64,000 bases of DNA, taken from NCBI RefSeq assembly GCF_027923385.1, contig NZ_BSEC01000001.1:3260001-3324000 (forward strand), read 5' to 3'. A program made the position numbers and the translations under genes. Shown piece after piece: positions 27,385 to 35,344 of the stretch (its first letter is position 1; each line of letters begins with the position of its first letter). The stretch is from Methylocystis echinoides (GTDB taxonomy: Bacteria > Pseudomonadota > Alphaproteobacteria > Rhizobiales > Beijerinckiaceae). Below the pieces are notes generated by a model. That model made no database searches. It worked only from the letters and a program-made list of their open reading frames with translations, and had not been told where the DNA came from.

Positions 27385-29085
27385 ATGTTGGAATTTGGAG
27401 CGGTTCTTCGCCGTCGCATCCGCGTCGGCCTTTTCGCGCTGGTCGGCGCGACACTGGCGGCGCTCGCGCCCGCCGCAGCGGAGACGCCAGACGAGACCTT
27501 CAAGGCGCTCGGCCTCTCCAAATCCGCCACGCCCAAGGAGCTCTATGAGGCGCTGACCAAGCGCTATCATGACGAGGCCCAGGGCGCCGGCAAGGGCTCG
27601 CTCTCCAAATACTGGGAGCCGATCCCGATCTCCAAATATCTGAATCCGCAAAGCTTCTACAAGCCGCCGCAGACGGTGGACGTCGACGCCTCGCGCGCGC
27701 AATGCGTCGAGTGCCATCAGCAGACCACCCCCGGCTGGACGCATAGCTGGCAGAAGAGCGTCCACGGCAATCTGGACGACATTCGCAAGCTGCCGGACAG
27801 CGACTCTCGCGCCTACAAGAAGGCGATGATCAAGGAGGTCGAGACGAACCTCCAGTCGATGGGCAAGCTCAAGTCCGGCGAGGCGCTGAAGGAGGTCGGC
27901 TGTATCGACTGCCATATCGGCGTCGGCGCCGATCACGGCAGCCACAAGGCCGAGCTGAAGATGCCGGACGCCGCCGCCTGCGGCCAGTGCCATGTCCAGC
28001 AATTCGCCGAGCGCGAGTCGGAGCGCGACACCTTCACCTGGCCGCAGGACCAGTGGAAGCCGGGCCATCCCTCGCATGCGCTGTCGTACAAGGCCAATGT
28101 CGAGAACGCCATCTGGGCGGCGATGGAGCAGCGCGAGGTCGCGGAAGGCTGCACCTTCTGTCACACGCCGCAGACCACCTGCAACAGCTGCCATACGCGT
28201 CACGAATTCTCGGCGGTCGAGGCCCGCAAGCCGCAGGCCTGCGCGCAGTGCCACAATGGCGTCGACCACAATGAATTCGAGGGCTACATGCTCTCCAAGC
28301 ACGGCACGGTCTATCAGGCGCGCGGCGACAAGTGGGACTGGAACGCCCGTCTCGCGGATGCGCTGGACAAGGGCAATATGAACGCCCCGACCTGCCAGTT
28401 CTGCCACATGGAATATGAGGGCAAGTTCACCCACAATATGGTGCGCAAGGCGCGCTGGGCCTTCATGCCGATGCCCAAGATCGCCGAGAACCTCAACCAT
28501 CCGTGGTTCACGCAGCGCAAGGAGTCGTGGGTTTCGACCTGCTCCAACTGTCACTCCGACAGCTTTGCGCGCGCCTATCTCGACATGATGGACAAGGGCG
28601 TGATCTCCGGCCTCGACATCACCGAGAAGTCGCGCAGCGTGCTGGTGAAGCTCTACAACGACAAGCTGCTGCCGGGCCAGACGACGAACCGTCCGGCCCC
28701 GCCGGCGCCGGAGAAGGACGAGGCCGGCGGCTTCTTCCAGCTCTTCTGGCAGAAGGGCAACAACCCCTCGGCCGTGGAGTATGAGTTCGCCGAGATGTGG
28801 GAGCACCACCAGATCAAGCACTACAAGGCGCTCGCCCATATGAACCCCGGTGGCTACACCTATTCGGAAGGCTGGTCGCAGCTCATCAAGAGCGCCGCGC
28901 GCATCAACGACGAGGACACGAAGCTGCGCGAAGCCGCCGCGATCCGCGCCGAGCTGAAGCGCATCTCCGGCGAGAAGCGCGGCGATCTGGAGCTGGATAC
29001 GCCGGCGCGTCGCGCCTGGGCGGCCGGTCTCGGCGCGCTCGCGGTGCTCGTCGGCGCCGGGCTGCTGCTGCGCCGGAAGCCGTAA
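27385..29085 (+). CDS. haoA: Hydroxylamine oxidoreductase, octahaem cytochrome c
   Basis: 566 residues with a signal peptide (residues 1-32) and eight CXXCH sites: 107-111, 173-177, 199-203, 256-260, 266-270, 286-290, 337-341 and 386-390. The spacing matches HAO; haem 4 (CTFCH) would be the P460 site. Tyr491 and Tyr493 in NPGGYTYSEGW are candidates for the cross-linked tyrosine that makes HAO an oxidase rather than a reductase. The enzyme oxidises hydroxylamine in the periplasm; in methanotrophs it removes hydroxylamine formed when methane monooxygenase acts on ammonia. A C-terminal hydrophobic segment (about 543-563) ending in LRRKP suggests a membrane anchor. GAGGGG lies only four bases from the ATG. 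Confidence 0.95.
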   Translation: MLEFGAVLRRRIRVGLFALVGATLAALAPAAAETPDETFKALGLSKSATPKELYEALTKRYHDEAQGAGKGSLSKYWEPIPISKYLNPQSFYKPPQTVDVDASRAQCVECHQQTTPGWTHSWQKSVHGNLDDIRKLPDSDSRAYKKAMIKEVETNLQSMGKLKSGEALKEVGCIDCHIGVGADHGSHKAELKMPDAAACGQCHVQQFAERESERDTFTWPQDQWKPGHPSHALSYKANVENAIWAAMEQREVAEGCTFCHTPQTTCNSCHTRHEFSAVEARKPQACAQCHNGVDHNEFEGYMLSKHGTVYQARGDKWDWNARLADALDKGNMNAPTCQFCHMEYEGKFTHNMVRKARWAFMPMPKIAENLNHPWFTQRKESWVSTCSNCHSDSFARAYLDMMDKGVISGLDITEKSRSVLVKLYNDKLLPGQTTNRPAPPAPEKDEAGGFFQLFWQKGNNPSAVEYEFAEMWEHHQIKHYKALAHMNPGGYTYSEGWSQLIKSAARINDEDTKLREAAAIRAELKRISGEKRGDLELDTPARRAWAAGLGALAVLVGAGLLLRRKP

Positions 29086-29093
29086 GGCCTTCA

Positions 29094-29230
29094 TCCGGCC
29101 CCCGCCGACGCAGGGGCCGCCTTCTCCCGCACGCGGGAGAAGGGTAACGCGGCTGAATTTGTGACCCCTCCCTTCTCCCGCACGCGGGAGAAGGCGCCCC
29201 TCGCATCAGCGGGGGTCGGATGAGGGCGCG
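29094..29230. repeat. Intergenic mosaic repeat between haoA and haoB
   Basis: Two copies of the hairpin unit cttctcccgcacgcgggaga (29121-29142 and 29171-29192 approximately) inside larger arms 'tcatccggcccccgc' and 'gcgggggtcggatga'. It lies in the middle of the haoAB unit and could act as a mRNA stability or attenuation element. Confidence 0.8.
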
Positions 29231-29254
29231 CCGCACAGAAACGGGCACCCCCAC

Positions 29255-30205
29255 ATGCAACGCACCCTCGGCGCGGCCCTTGTCGCCAGCGGCCTCGCCC
29301 TCCTCGGCTGGGTCGCCTGGTCGACCCTTCACCCGACGCCCCCTTATGCGCTGACGCTGGCCGCCGCGCCGGCGGACGCCGTGAAGGAGGTGTCCGTCCT
29401 TGGGCTGGCGCCCGAGACCTTGCAGCGCGTCGAGATCACGAGCCCGGACGAGCGCCGCCCGATCGCCTCGGGTCTCATCGCGCATGAGGGCGAGCGGCTC
29501 GTTCCACTCGTCTGGCGCAATGAGGTGACCGAGCCGATCCTCTTCGCCGACGTCTCCGCCGCCGACATGACGAAGGTCCTCGCCGCCATCCGCGCGCACG
29601 CGCCGGAAGGCTCTGTCGTGCTGGCCTGGTGGGATCTCTCCCGCGCCATTCGCCTTGCGACAAAAAAAGACGCGCCGCTCGACGATCCGCAGGCGCGCGG
29701 TCTGCAAATCCCTCCGACATGGATGGACGCGCGCGAGGCCGAAAGCCGTCGCTTTGGCGCCGGCGCGCCCTCCCAGGCGGCCGAGGGCTTCGGCCAGTTC
29801 ATCGACGCGCTGCTCTCGGACGAAACGCGGGGCGCGGCCGCGCTCGCGCGACTGGCCGGCGGCAAGCCCGCCTATGTCGCCGTGCATATTTCAGACGTGT
29901 GGAAAGCCGCCGCGGCGCGACCCGGCCGCCTGTCTGTCGCCTATAAGGATTTTCCCTCAGCGGGCGTGTCGCATGGCGTCATCAAATCTGCGACGCAATG
30001 GATGCGCGAGCAGAAGATCGACGGCGGCTTCGCGGCCGAGCCGATGGATGGCGCGACGCGGCTGCATTACTTCCAGCGCAGGCAGGACAGCGACACGCTG
30101 ATCGCAAAGCTCCTGCCCTTCTCGACATCCAATCCGATGCAGCTCGACCGGCTTGAACTCGTTTACCAGCACAAGGGCTGGTGGGTTTACCGTCTCAAGG
30201 CGTGA
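29255..30205 (+). CDS. haoB: HaoB-like protein, partner of hydroxylamine oxidoreductase
   Basis: 316 residues. An N-terminal membrane helix (about residues 5-24) is followed by a soluble domain with no haem motif. Conserved-looking features are LAWWDLSRAI, DAREAESRRFG and a C-terminal YQHKGWWVYRLK. Position directly after haoA and overall size match HaoB, the product co-encoded with HAO in nitrifiers and methanotrophs; its role is thought to be HAO maturation or membrane association. The assignment rests on context and general similarity that I recall, not on a search. Confidence 0.8.
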   Translation: MQRTLGAALVASGLALLGWVAWSTLHPTPPYALTLAAAPADAVKEVSVLGLAPETLQRVEITSPDERRPIASGLIAHEGERLVPLVWRNEVTEPILFADVSAADMTKVLAAIRAHAPEGSVVLAWWDLSRAIRLATKKDAPLDDPQARGLQIPPTWMDAREAESRRFGAGAPSQAAEGFGQFIDALLSDETRGAAALARLAGGKPAYVAVHISDVWKAAAARPGRLSVAYKDFPSAGVSHGVIKSATQWMREQKIDGGFAAEPMDGATRLHYFQRRQDSDTLIAKLLPFSTSNPMQLDRLELVYQHKGWWVYRLKA

Positions 30206-30260
30206 CGCGCCGGAACAGGGGTCGGAGAGCGGCGTTGAGGGGCTTTCGGAGCGCGTCGCG

Positions 30261-30479
30261 ATGAAAGCCGCCGTCACAGCCGTCCTGTCAGTGTCCTTGG
30301 CCAGCACGGCGCTCGCGCAAATAGGGGAGCCGCCAGACAGCGGCGCGCGCCGCAGTTTCACGCCGGAGAGCGGCTACCACGTCGCGTACACAAGACGCGG
30401 CTGCCGCGTCGAGGAGACGTGGGACGGCGTGAGATATCGCGCATGGGTGACATGCGCGCCGGGCGTGCGGCCGAATTAG
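30261..30479 (+). CDS. Small exported protein of unknown function
   Basis: 72 residues: a clear signal peptide (MKAAVTAVLSVSLASTALAQ) and a mature part of about 52 residues with two cysteines, GCRVEETWDGVRYRAWVTC, that could form a disulphide. It lies 55 bases after haoB on the same strand. No family recognised. It could be a periplasmic accessory of the hao unit or unrelated. Confidence 0.6.
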   Translation: MKAAVTAVLSVSLASTALAQIGEPPDSGARRSFTPESGYHVAYTRRGCRVEETWDGVRYRAWVTCAPGVRPN

Positions 30480-30541
30480 AGCACGTGCCGCCGACCTTGG
30501 GAATTCCGTTCGGCGTAAGCCGCAGGACGAACGACGAGCGC

Positions 30542-30570
30542 CCCGGTCTAATTCAATCAGACCGGGAGAT
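30542..30570. terminator. Hairpin between convergent genes
   Basis: Stem cccggtct / agaccggg with a 9-base loop, followed by agatattta. It lies between the stops of the small exported protein (plus) and the MocR gene (minus) and may serve either. Confidence 0.5.
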
Positions 30571-30601
30571 ATTTAAGGGGGCCGCGCGGCTTCCGTCCGC
30601 C

Positions 30602-32134
30602 CTACCCCTTCAACGCCGTCGCCAGCCGCGCGACGCCTTCCTGAATCTCTTTCTCCGAGAGCGCGACGAAGCCCAGCATCAGCAAGCGGTCGCCGCCATC
30701 GTTCCTGTCGAAGCGCAGCGCCGAGCCCGTCGCCAGCGAGATGACGCCGACGCCGGCCGCAAGTCCCTTCGCCTCCACTTCCTCGGCGCTGGGGAAACTG
30801 TCCGGCAACTTCCACACGAGATGCATGCCGGCCTGCTCGCCATAGATTTCGCATTCGCCGAAATGCTTGTGCAGCGCCTCGAGCAGCGCGTCGCGGCGCT
30901 CGCGGTAGAGCTGGCGAATGCGACGCAGGTGGCGGCCGAATTCGCCGCTCGCCATGAAATCGGCCATGGCCGCCTGCTCCAGCCAGCTCTGCCCGTTGTT
31001 CATGAGCATCTTCATGCGGCGGAAGCTCTCGACCAGACGGCGCGGCGCGACCACATAGCCGAGCCGCAAACCCGGGCCCATGCATTTGGAGAAGGTGCCG
31101 AGATAAATGACCCGCTCGTTTCGGTCCAAACCCTTGAGCGCGGTCAGCGGCGAGCCCACGAAGCGGAAGTCGCTGTCGTAGTCGTCCTCCATGATATAGG
31201 CGTCATATTGCGTCGCCCATGAAAGCAGTTCGATGCGCCGTTGCAGGCTCATCGTCACGCCGATCGGATATTGGTGCGACGGCGTCACATAGGCGAGCGC
31301 CCCTTGCGCATGGGGCAATTGCGACACGTCCAGCCCGTCGTGATCGACCGGCACCGGGTGCAGCTTTGCGCCGAGACTTTCCAGGACGAAAGCGGCGCCC
31401 TGATAGCAGGGCGACTCGACGACGGCCGTCGAGCCGGGCTTGACCAGCAGACGCCCGACCAGATTGAAACCGTCCTGACAGCCGCCGACAATGATGATCT
31501 GATCCGGGTCGCAGACAATGCCGCGCGCCGGCGCGAGATGTTTGGCGATGGCCTGACGCAGTTCCAGGAGGCCCGCCGGATCGCTGTAGGTCGTGAGCTT
31601 GGTTCCGGCCGATTTGAGGCGCGCCTTGATATGCTGCCCCCAGGCCTTGAGCGGAAAGGTGCGCGAATCCGGCCTGCCAACCCAGAAATCGGCGACGAGA
31701 CGCCGCCGCTTCGGATCAGCGAGCCGATGGGTGCGCAGATGCGGCGCCTCTTCCGCGCCCTCCGCCGATTCGGCGGAAGCGTCGGCCTTGACCGCGCCCG
31801 GCGCCTCGACGCCCGCTGACAGAAAGGCCGTATCGGGAAGATCGGGCGAGACGAAGGTGCCGACATAGGGCTTGGTGCGGATATAGCCCTCGGCGATCAG
31901 CCGCTCGTACGCAAGGACAGCCGTATTGCGCGAAACGCCAAGCTGGGCGCTGAGCTCGCGCGTCGTCGGCAACGGATCGTCGCCGCGCAACTGGCCATTC
32001 AGAATCATGGTGCGGATCTGGTCGAAGATCTGCGTCTGGAGAGTCGCCTTCTCCGATTCCTTCAAAATGATCGACAACTGCACATGGCCGCTTCTGACAA
32101 CCGGAGAGGAACGACTAAGGGTAGCAATGCTCAT
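30602..32134 (-). CDS. MocR/PdxR-type transcriptional regulator with aminotransferase-like domain
   Basis: 510 residues from the ATG at 32134 (GGGA about ten bases upstream); an ATG at 32152 is possible. An N-terminal GntR winged helix (LPTTRELSAQLGVSRNTAVLAYERLIAEGYI) is joined by a linker to a fold-type I PLP domain. The PLP lysine is in LGTFSKCMGPGLRLGY, with VGGCQDGFNLVGRLL, NAxx-type and EDDYDSDFR motifs before it. MocR regulators sense PLP or a PLP-reactive amine and bind direct repeats. Three direct repeats lie 180-210 bases upstream, between it and the divergent small membrane genes. Whether it controls pyridoxine, GABA, taurine or another pathway cannot be told. Confidence 0.9.
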   Translation of the reverse strand: MSIATLSRSSPVVRSGHVQLSIILKESEKATLQTQIFDQIRTMILNGQLRGDDPLPTTRELSAQLGVSRNTAVLAYERLIAEGYIRTKPYVGTFVSPDLPDTAFLSAGVEAPGAVKADASAESAEGAEEAPHLRTHRLADPKRRRLVADFWVGRPDSRTFPLKAWGQHIKARLKSAGTKLTTYSDPAGLLELRQAIAKHLAPARGIVCDPDQIIIVGGCQDGFNLVGRLLVKPGSTAVVESPCYQGAAFVLESLGAKLHPVPVDHDGLDVSQLPHAQGALAYVTPSHQYPIGVTMSLQRRIELLSWATQYDAYIMEDDYDSDFRFVGSPLTALKGLDRNERVIYLGTFSKCMGPGLRLGYVVAPRRLVESFRRMKMLMNNGQSWLEQAAMADFMASGEFGRHLRRIRQLYRERRDALLEALHKHFGECEIYGEQAGMHLVWKLPDSFPSAEEVEAKGLAAGVGVISLATGSALRFDRNDGGDRLLMLGFVALSEKEIQEGVARLATALKG

Positions 32135-32311
32135 CGCTGTTCTGTCCCGCATGGGTAGGTGACCGAACTGGACCGCCTTGTCCGCACAATAGCGGCGGCG
32201 TTTCACGACCGCATAGAGCCACCCGGCCGGACATCTCTGGAGCCACCATGGCTCAGACTGCGGCGAAACCGCGCGACCACCGGGTGCTGCGTGCGATCGT
32301 CAAAAAACTGT

Positions 32312-32343
32312 TAACTGGCGCCACTAACTGGCAGATAGCTGGC
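32312..32343. promoter_or_regulatory. Triple direct repeat, candidate MocR operator
   Basis: TAACTGGC at 32312-32319 and 32325-32332 and TAGCTGGC at 32336-32343, on one strand with 13- and 11-base steps. MocR/GabR/PdxR proteins are known to bind direct repeats between their own gene and the target. The rest of 32135-32415 shows no gene. Confidence 0.55.
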
Positions 32344-32415
32344 GCTTTGCCGATGTCCACTTTTCCGCGACCCTGACAGCGTGAAAAAAATACCGGGGAA
32401 AGCCGGGAGGAAATA

Positions 32416-32613
32416 ATGTCGCTCGAAAAATCGAAGATCGTGCCGACCGCCTTCTGGGTCGGCTTTCTCGCCCTTGGCTTTGTGACGAGCCTCGGCGGTC
32501 CGGCAAAACACCGCGTCGCTCACGCCGCGCAACCCGCGCGCGTTATGGAGGCGGTGGTCGCGCAATCCGAAAGGCCAATCAAGCTTGGCGTGAAGCCTGA
32601 CGCGCAGGACTAG
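32416..32613 (+). CDS. Small membrane protein, 65 residues
   Basis: Starts at an ATG with GGAGG five bases upstream, one of the best ribosome sites in the window. Residues 9-26 form a membrane helix or uncleaved signal; the rest is soluble and Ala/Val/Lys-rich. No family recognised. It is first of three small ORFs divergent from the MocR regulator. Confidence 0.6.
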   Translation: MSLEKSKIVPTAFWVGFLALGFVTSLGGPAKHRVAHAAQPARVMEAVVAQSERPIKLGVKPDAQD

Positions 32614-32676
32614 CCGCTCCCCGCGAAACCCCCCGGCTGTTTAACGGAAACAAACGAGCCGCCGAAAGGATTTTGC

Positions 32677-32772
32677 ATGAGCGCGCCGACAGCTATGGTC
32701 ATTTTCCTGGTAATGGAGTTGCTCAGCATCGTCACGCTCATGTTGGTGACGCAGCTGGATGGCTGGATGTAA
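32677..32772 (+). CDS. Micropeptide with one membrane helix, 31 residues
   Basis: An AAGGA site lies six bases upstream of the ATG. The peptide is hydrophobic from residue 5 to 24 (TAMVIFLVMELLSIVTLMLV) with a short polar end. It is too short for standard gene finding. Good ribosome site and pure hydrophobic stretch support it, but no homologue is known to me. Confidence 0.45.
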   Translation: MSAPTAMVIFLVMELLSIVTLMLVTQLDGWM

Positions 32773-32918
32773 TCGAGATGTAGTCGAGCGCCGCTCACGG
32801 CGCCTTGTCGCCAGAAGCCGGCGACCCTATCTCAGCCTTGGGCGGCCAGGAGCCACCCGAAAAAAGCGGCTCGAGCGCGGATGTAGCGACGGGCCGTTTT
32901 GCTGACAGGGATACGACA

Positions 32919-33005
32919 ATGCCCGACGGGCTCTACAAGATCGTCCTCATCGGAACCATTGGCTTTTTCATTGGCGCGGCGCTCATCGGCTGGGCCTATG
33001 GCTGA
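32919..33005 (+). CDS. Micropeptide with one membrane helix, 28 residues
   Basis: The peptide starts MPDGLYKIVLIG and continues as a Gly-rich helix to WAYG at the stop. The frame is open further upstream (from 32805), but that part is polar and lacks a good start. An AGGGAT stretch lies about ten bases before the ATG. Third small ORF of the group divergent from the MocR gene. Confidence 0.45.
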   Translation: MPDGLYKIVLIGTIGFFIGAALIGWAYG

Positions 33006-33063
33006 GACGACGGGCGCAAGGACTGTTTGATCCCCGGCGCCCGTCCGTTCGCCTTGCGTGAAA

Positions 33064-33402
33064 TCAGCAGGCGACCTTCACCTTCTGATACTGCACGAAA
33101 TTGCCCCAGCTATCGTAGATCGGCTGCCACGCGGGGCAAAGGCGACCACGGCGCGGGGAATCATAATAAGGCTGGGCGGCGTATTGCTGATTCTGCGAAT
33201 TGGCGATGGCCGCGCCGGCGAGGGCGCCGAGCGCCAGTCCGCCAATCGCCGCGCCCGCGATCGCGCCGCCGTTATTGTAACCGTAGCCATATCCCCCCCA
33301 GCCGGGTCCCCACCATTGCGCGGCGGCGGGCGTCGACGCAATGCTCGCCGCGGTTGTCAGCGCCAAAACCCAGCACGCCGCTTTTTTGCGGAAAGAAGTC
33401 AT
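33064..33402 (-). CDS. Exported glycine-rich protein with glycine-zipper segment
   Basis: 112 residues from the ATG at 33402 (MTSFRKKAACW). A signal peptide ends near STPAAAQ. The mature part is WWGPGWGGYGYGYNNGG, then a glycine-zipper-like helix AIAGAAIGGLALGALAGAAIA, and a C-terminal CPAWQPIYDSWGNFV with a second cysteine at the end. Such small proteins are common in Rhizobiales and are placed in the periplasm or outer membrane; function is unknown. Five codons of upstream frame are not used. Confidence 0.78.
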   Translation of the reverse strand: MTSFRKKAACWVLALTTAASIASTPAAAQWWGPGWGGYGYGYNNGGAIAGAAIGGLALGALAGAAIANSQNQQYAAQPYYDSPRRGRLCPAWQPIYDSWGNFVQYQKVKVAC

Positions 33403-33801
33403 TTCACAGCCTCCCATTTACGAAAAACTTATCATTGCACAGTTTAGGTGGGGGCGTTCAAACAAATTTAAAGAGCCTTAACCACTGGGGCTGCGGTCGA
33501 AAAACCGTGTAACAGCCTCGCGGTTTTCGCGCGCTTTTTTTGACCTATCGCCTGTCGTGCGCGCCTTCCTAAACGGTCCGATAGACGGCGCTGGCTGCGC
33601 GGGGAACCCGCTTGAGCACAGGCTCCGGAGCGTCTTCGTTGCGGCTCGGCGGATGTGGATGCAGACATCTCGCAATAGGCGTGGCTCGAAGCGACCACGC
33701 CGACTCGCGAAATTTTTGATAGGCATCAACGGGTAAGGCCGCAACCCGCTAACCTTTCTGGAAAGTCTTTAATTCTTCACAGCTTTTGCCGCGGCTTCCG
33801 C

Positions 33802-33830
33802 TTGGCCCACGCAAGGTAACAGTGTTATAG
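33802..33830 (+). promoter_or_regulatory. Candidate sigma-70 promoter for the 33.8-34.1 kb transcript
   Basis: TTGGCC at 33802-33807 and TTATAG at 33825-33830 with a 17-base spacer. Start would fall near 33837. Judged by eye only. Confidence 0.35.
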
Positions 33831-33837
33831 CTTAGCT

Positions 33838-34117
33838 TACGCCGCTCGATTCTCTGCCCGTTTTGAGCGGCCAGGCCCGGCGCGTGGGCCCCCCATGCGC
33901 CGGGCTGCGGTTTCGCCTCCCCCTCCCCCTCCCCCGTCCCTGCCGCCAAAATCGTGACCCAAATGCAACTGCCGTGAGCAGTTTGGCATGAACGCAGTTT
34001 TGCACCTACAGCCAAGCTTGGCGCAGGGTCTGGCCGGGACTAGGCTTATTCTCGTTTTCAGGGTGGGATTTGAGGGGATGTGGCGGCCTGCCGGGCAATC
34101 CGGCAGGCCGTTTTTAT
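33838..34117 (+). ncRNA. Candidate small RNA with anti-Shine-Dalgarno CCUCCCC tract
   Basis: The 33403-34179 gap has no convincing ORF but does have an ordered set of RNA features: a promoter-like sequence, a stem 33842-33847/33865-33870, a 13-bp hairpin 33876-33904 (cccggcgcgtggg / cccatgcgccggg), a pyrimidine tract 33916-33940 with three CCTCCCC-type units, a self-complementary gccaagcttggc near 34010, and a strong terminator at 34084. CCUCC loops are the mark of the cuckoo/CcsR-type sRNAs of Alphaproteobacteria. No specific Rfam family recognised. The first 400 bases of the gap (33403-33800) show nothing I can name. Confidence 0.4.
34084..34117 (+). terminator. Rho-independent terminator
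   Basis: Stem cggcctgccgg / ccggcaggccg with loop gcaat (34084-34110), followed by tttttat. It is a very stable hairpin with a T run on the plus strand only. No protein gene ends just before it, which is the main reason to propose an RNA gene upstream. Confidence 0.85.
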
Positions 34118-34179
34118 CGGTTTGGCCGAAGCCGTGACATTGCGGTAAAATGCGCCGGTCCTGATCGAAAGGCGCGCGC

Positions 34180-34980
34180 TTGTCCTTTTTCTCCAATCTG
34201 CCGTTGCCGCTCATTTTTCTTGTCAGCATTGTCCTGTTCGCGGCGGCCGCCGAGATCGGCCATAATTTCGGGCTGCGCGACAAGCAGGAGGCGAACATCG
34301 CCACCTTGCAGGCCTCGATTCTGGGTCTGCTCGCCTTAATGCTGAGCTTCACCTTTGCGATGGCCGTGAGCCGTTTCGACGACCGGCGCGTCGCCCTGCT
34401 CGATGAAGCAAATGCGATCGGCACCGCCGCGCTGCGGGCGCGGTTGCTGCCGGCGCCGCATGACGCAGCCTGTCTCGGCCTGCTGCGCGACTATGTCGGC
34501 ATTCGCGTCGCGCTGACGAAAGCGCTGGAGAAGCCCGCCCCCATCGAGGCGATGCTGGCGCAATCCAATGCGCTGCAGGAGCGCCTCTGGAAGGAAGCGA
34601 AGGAGATCGCCTCGAAGGATACCAGCATGGTGCCGACCGGCCAGTTCATTCAGGCGCTCAACGACACTTTCGACGCGCAGGAAAAACGCATCACCGCTTT
34701 CAGGCATCGGGTGCCGCGCATCGTCTTTTTCGCGCTTTACGGCATCGCCGCCGTCGGCATCGGATTTGCCGGCTACGCCAGCGGGCTGGAGAGACGCCGC
34801 TGGCGCCTTCCCGTCTATGTGGTCAGCCTTCTTGCGGCGTCGGTCATTCTGCTCATTCAGGATATCGACCGCCCGGACTCCGGATGGGTGCTCGTCGACC
34901 CGCAGCCGATCATCGACGCGGCCGAGGCGCTGGCGAGCTATCGCGTCGACACGCTGCCCGCGCCCGCGCTTTATCGTTGA
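34180..34980 (+). CDS. DUF4239 (bestrophin-like domain) membrane protein
   Basis: 266 residues starting at a TTG with GAAAGG upstream. Two N-terminal helices, a long cytoplasmic or periplasmic helical middle, and two C-terminal helices. SFTFAMAVSRFDDRRVALLDEANAIGTA (shown in part) is the DUF4239 signature around residues 60-90, and the C-terminal DIDRPDSGWV also fits. Function of the family is unknown; a channel role has been proposed from distant likeness to bestrophins. It follows the terminator at 34084 and has its own promoter region. Confidence 0.88.
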   Translation: MSFFSNLPLPLIFLVSIVLFAAAAEIGHNFGLRDKQEANIATLQASILGLLALMLSFTFAMAVSRFDDRRVALLDEANAIGTAALRARLLPAPHDAACLGLLRDYVGIRVALTKALEKPAPIEAMLAQSNALQERLWKEAKEIASKDTSMVPTGQFIQALNDTFDAQEKRITAFRHRVPRIVFFALYGIAAVGIGFAGYASGLERRRWRLPVYVVSLLAASVILLIQDIDRPDSGWVLVDPQPIIDAAEALASYRVDTLPAPALYR

Positions 34981-35078
34981 GCCGATCTACGATCCGAGAG
35001 GACCGCGCCCTATCTATCGACCCGACGGCTTCCGCCGCGAAAAGGCGGCGCGCGTTCATGGGCGAGGCGACAGCGCGA

Positions 35079-35344
35079 TGGCTTCCTCAGAAGAAACCGA
35101 CGACAAAATGGCCCGCGCCCTTGAAACGCAAGGGTGGGTGAATGTCTGGGACATTTACTGGGTCAGGATGGTCGATGGCCGCCCCGCCACACTCGGCTAT
35201 GCGACCGAGGACGCCTTTGAAGTCGCCACGCGCGAGGCGCGTCAGCGATTCCACCAGCCGCCGCCCAGCGCCATGAAAAGCGCCGCCGTATCGGAAAGCC
35301 GCGTCGCCTCCGCCTGCACGAGCGAGAGCGAGGCGATCAGATAA
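35079..35344 (+). CDS. Possible small soluble protein (doubtful)
   Basis: 88 residues, with an orderly hydrophilic sequence up to about residue 60 (TQGWVNVWDIYWVRMVDG, GYATEDAFEVATREARQRF). The last 35 codons run antisense over the 3' end of the efflux outer-membrane gene, which weakens the call. The frame is also open upstream (PIYDPRGPRPIYRPDG) without a good start. It may be a real orphan gene with a convergent overlap or chance. Confidence 0.4.

Noticed and set aside
33837..34424. 195-codon minus-strand frame across the intergenic gap and the DUF4239 5' end
   Set aside because: It crosses the terminator and a G-rich tract, and overlaps a recognised gene in antisense; no start signal.
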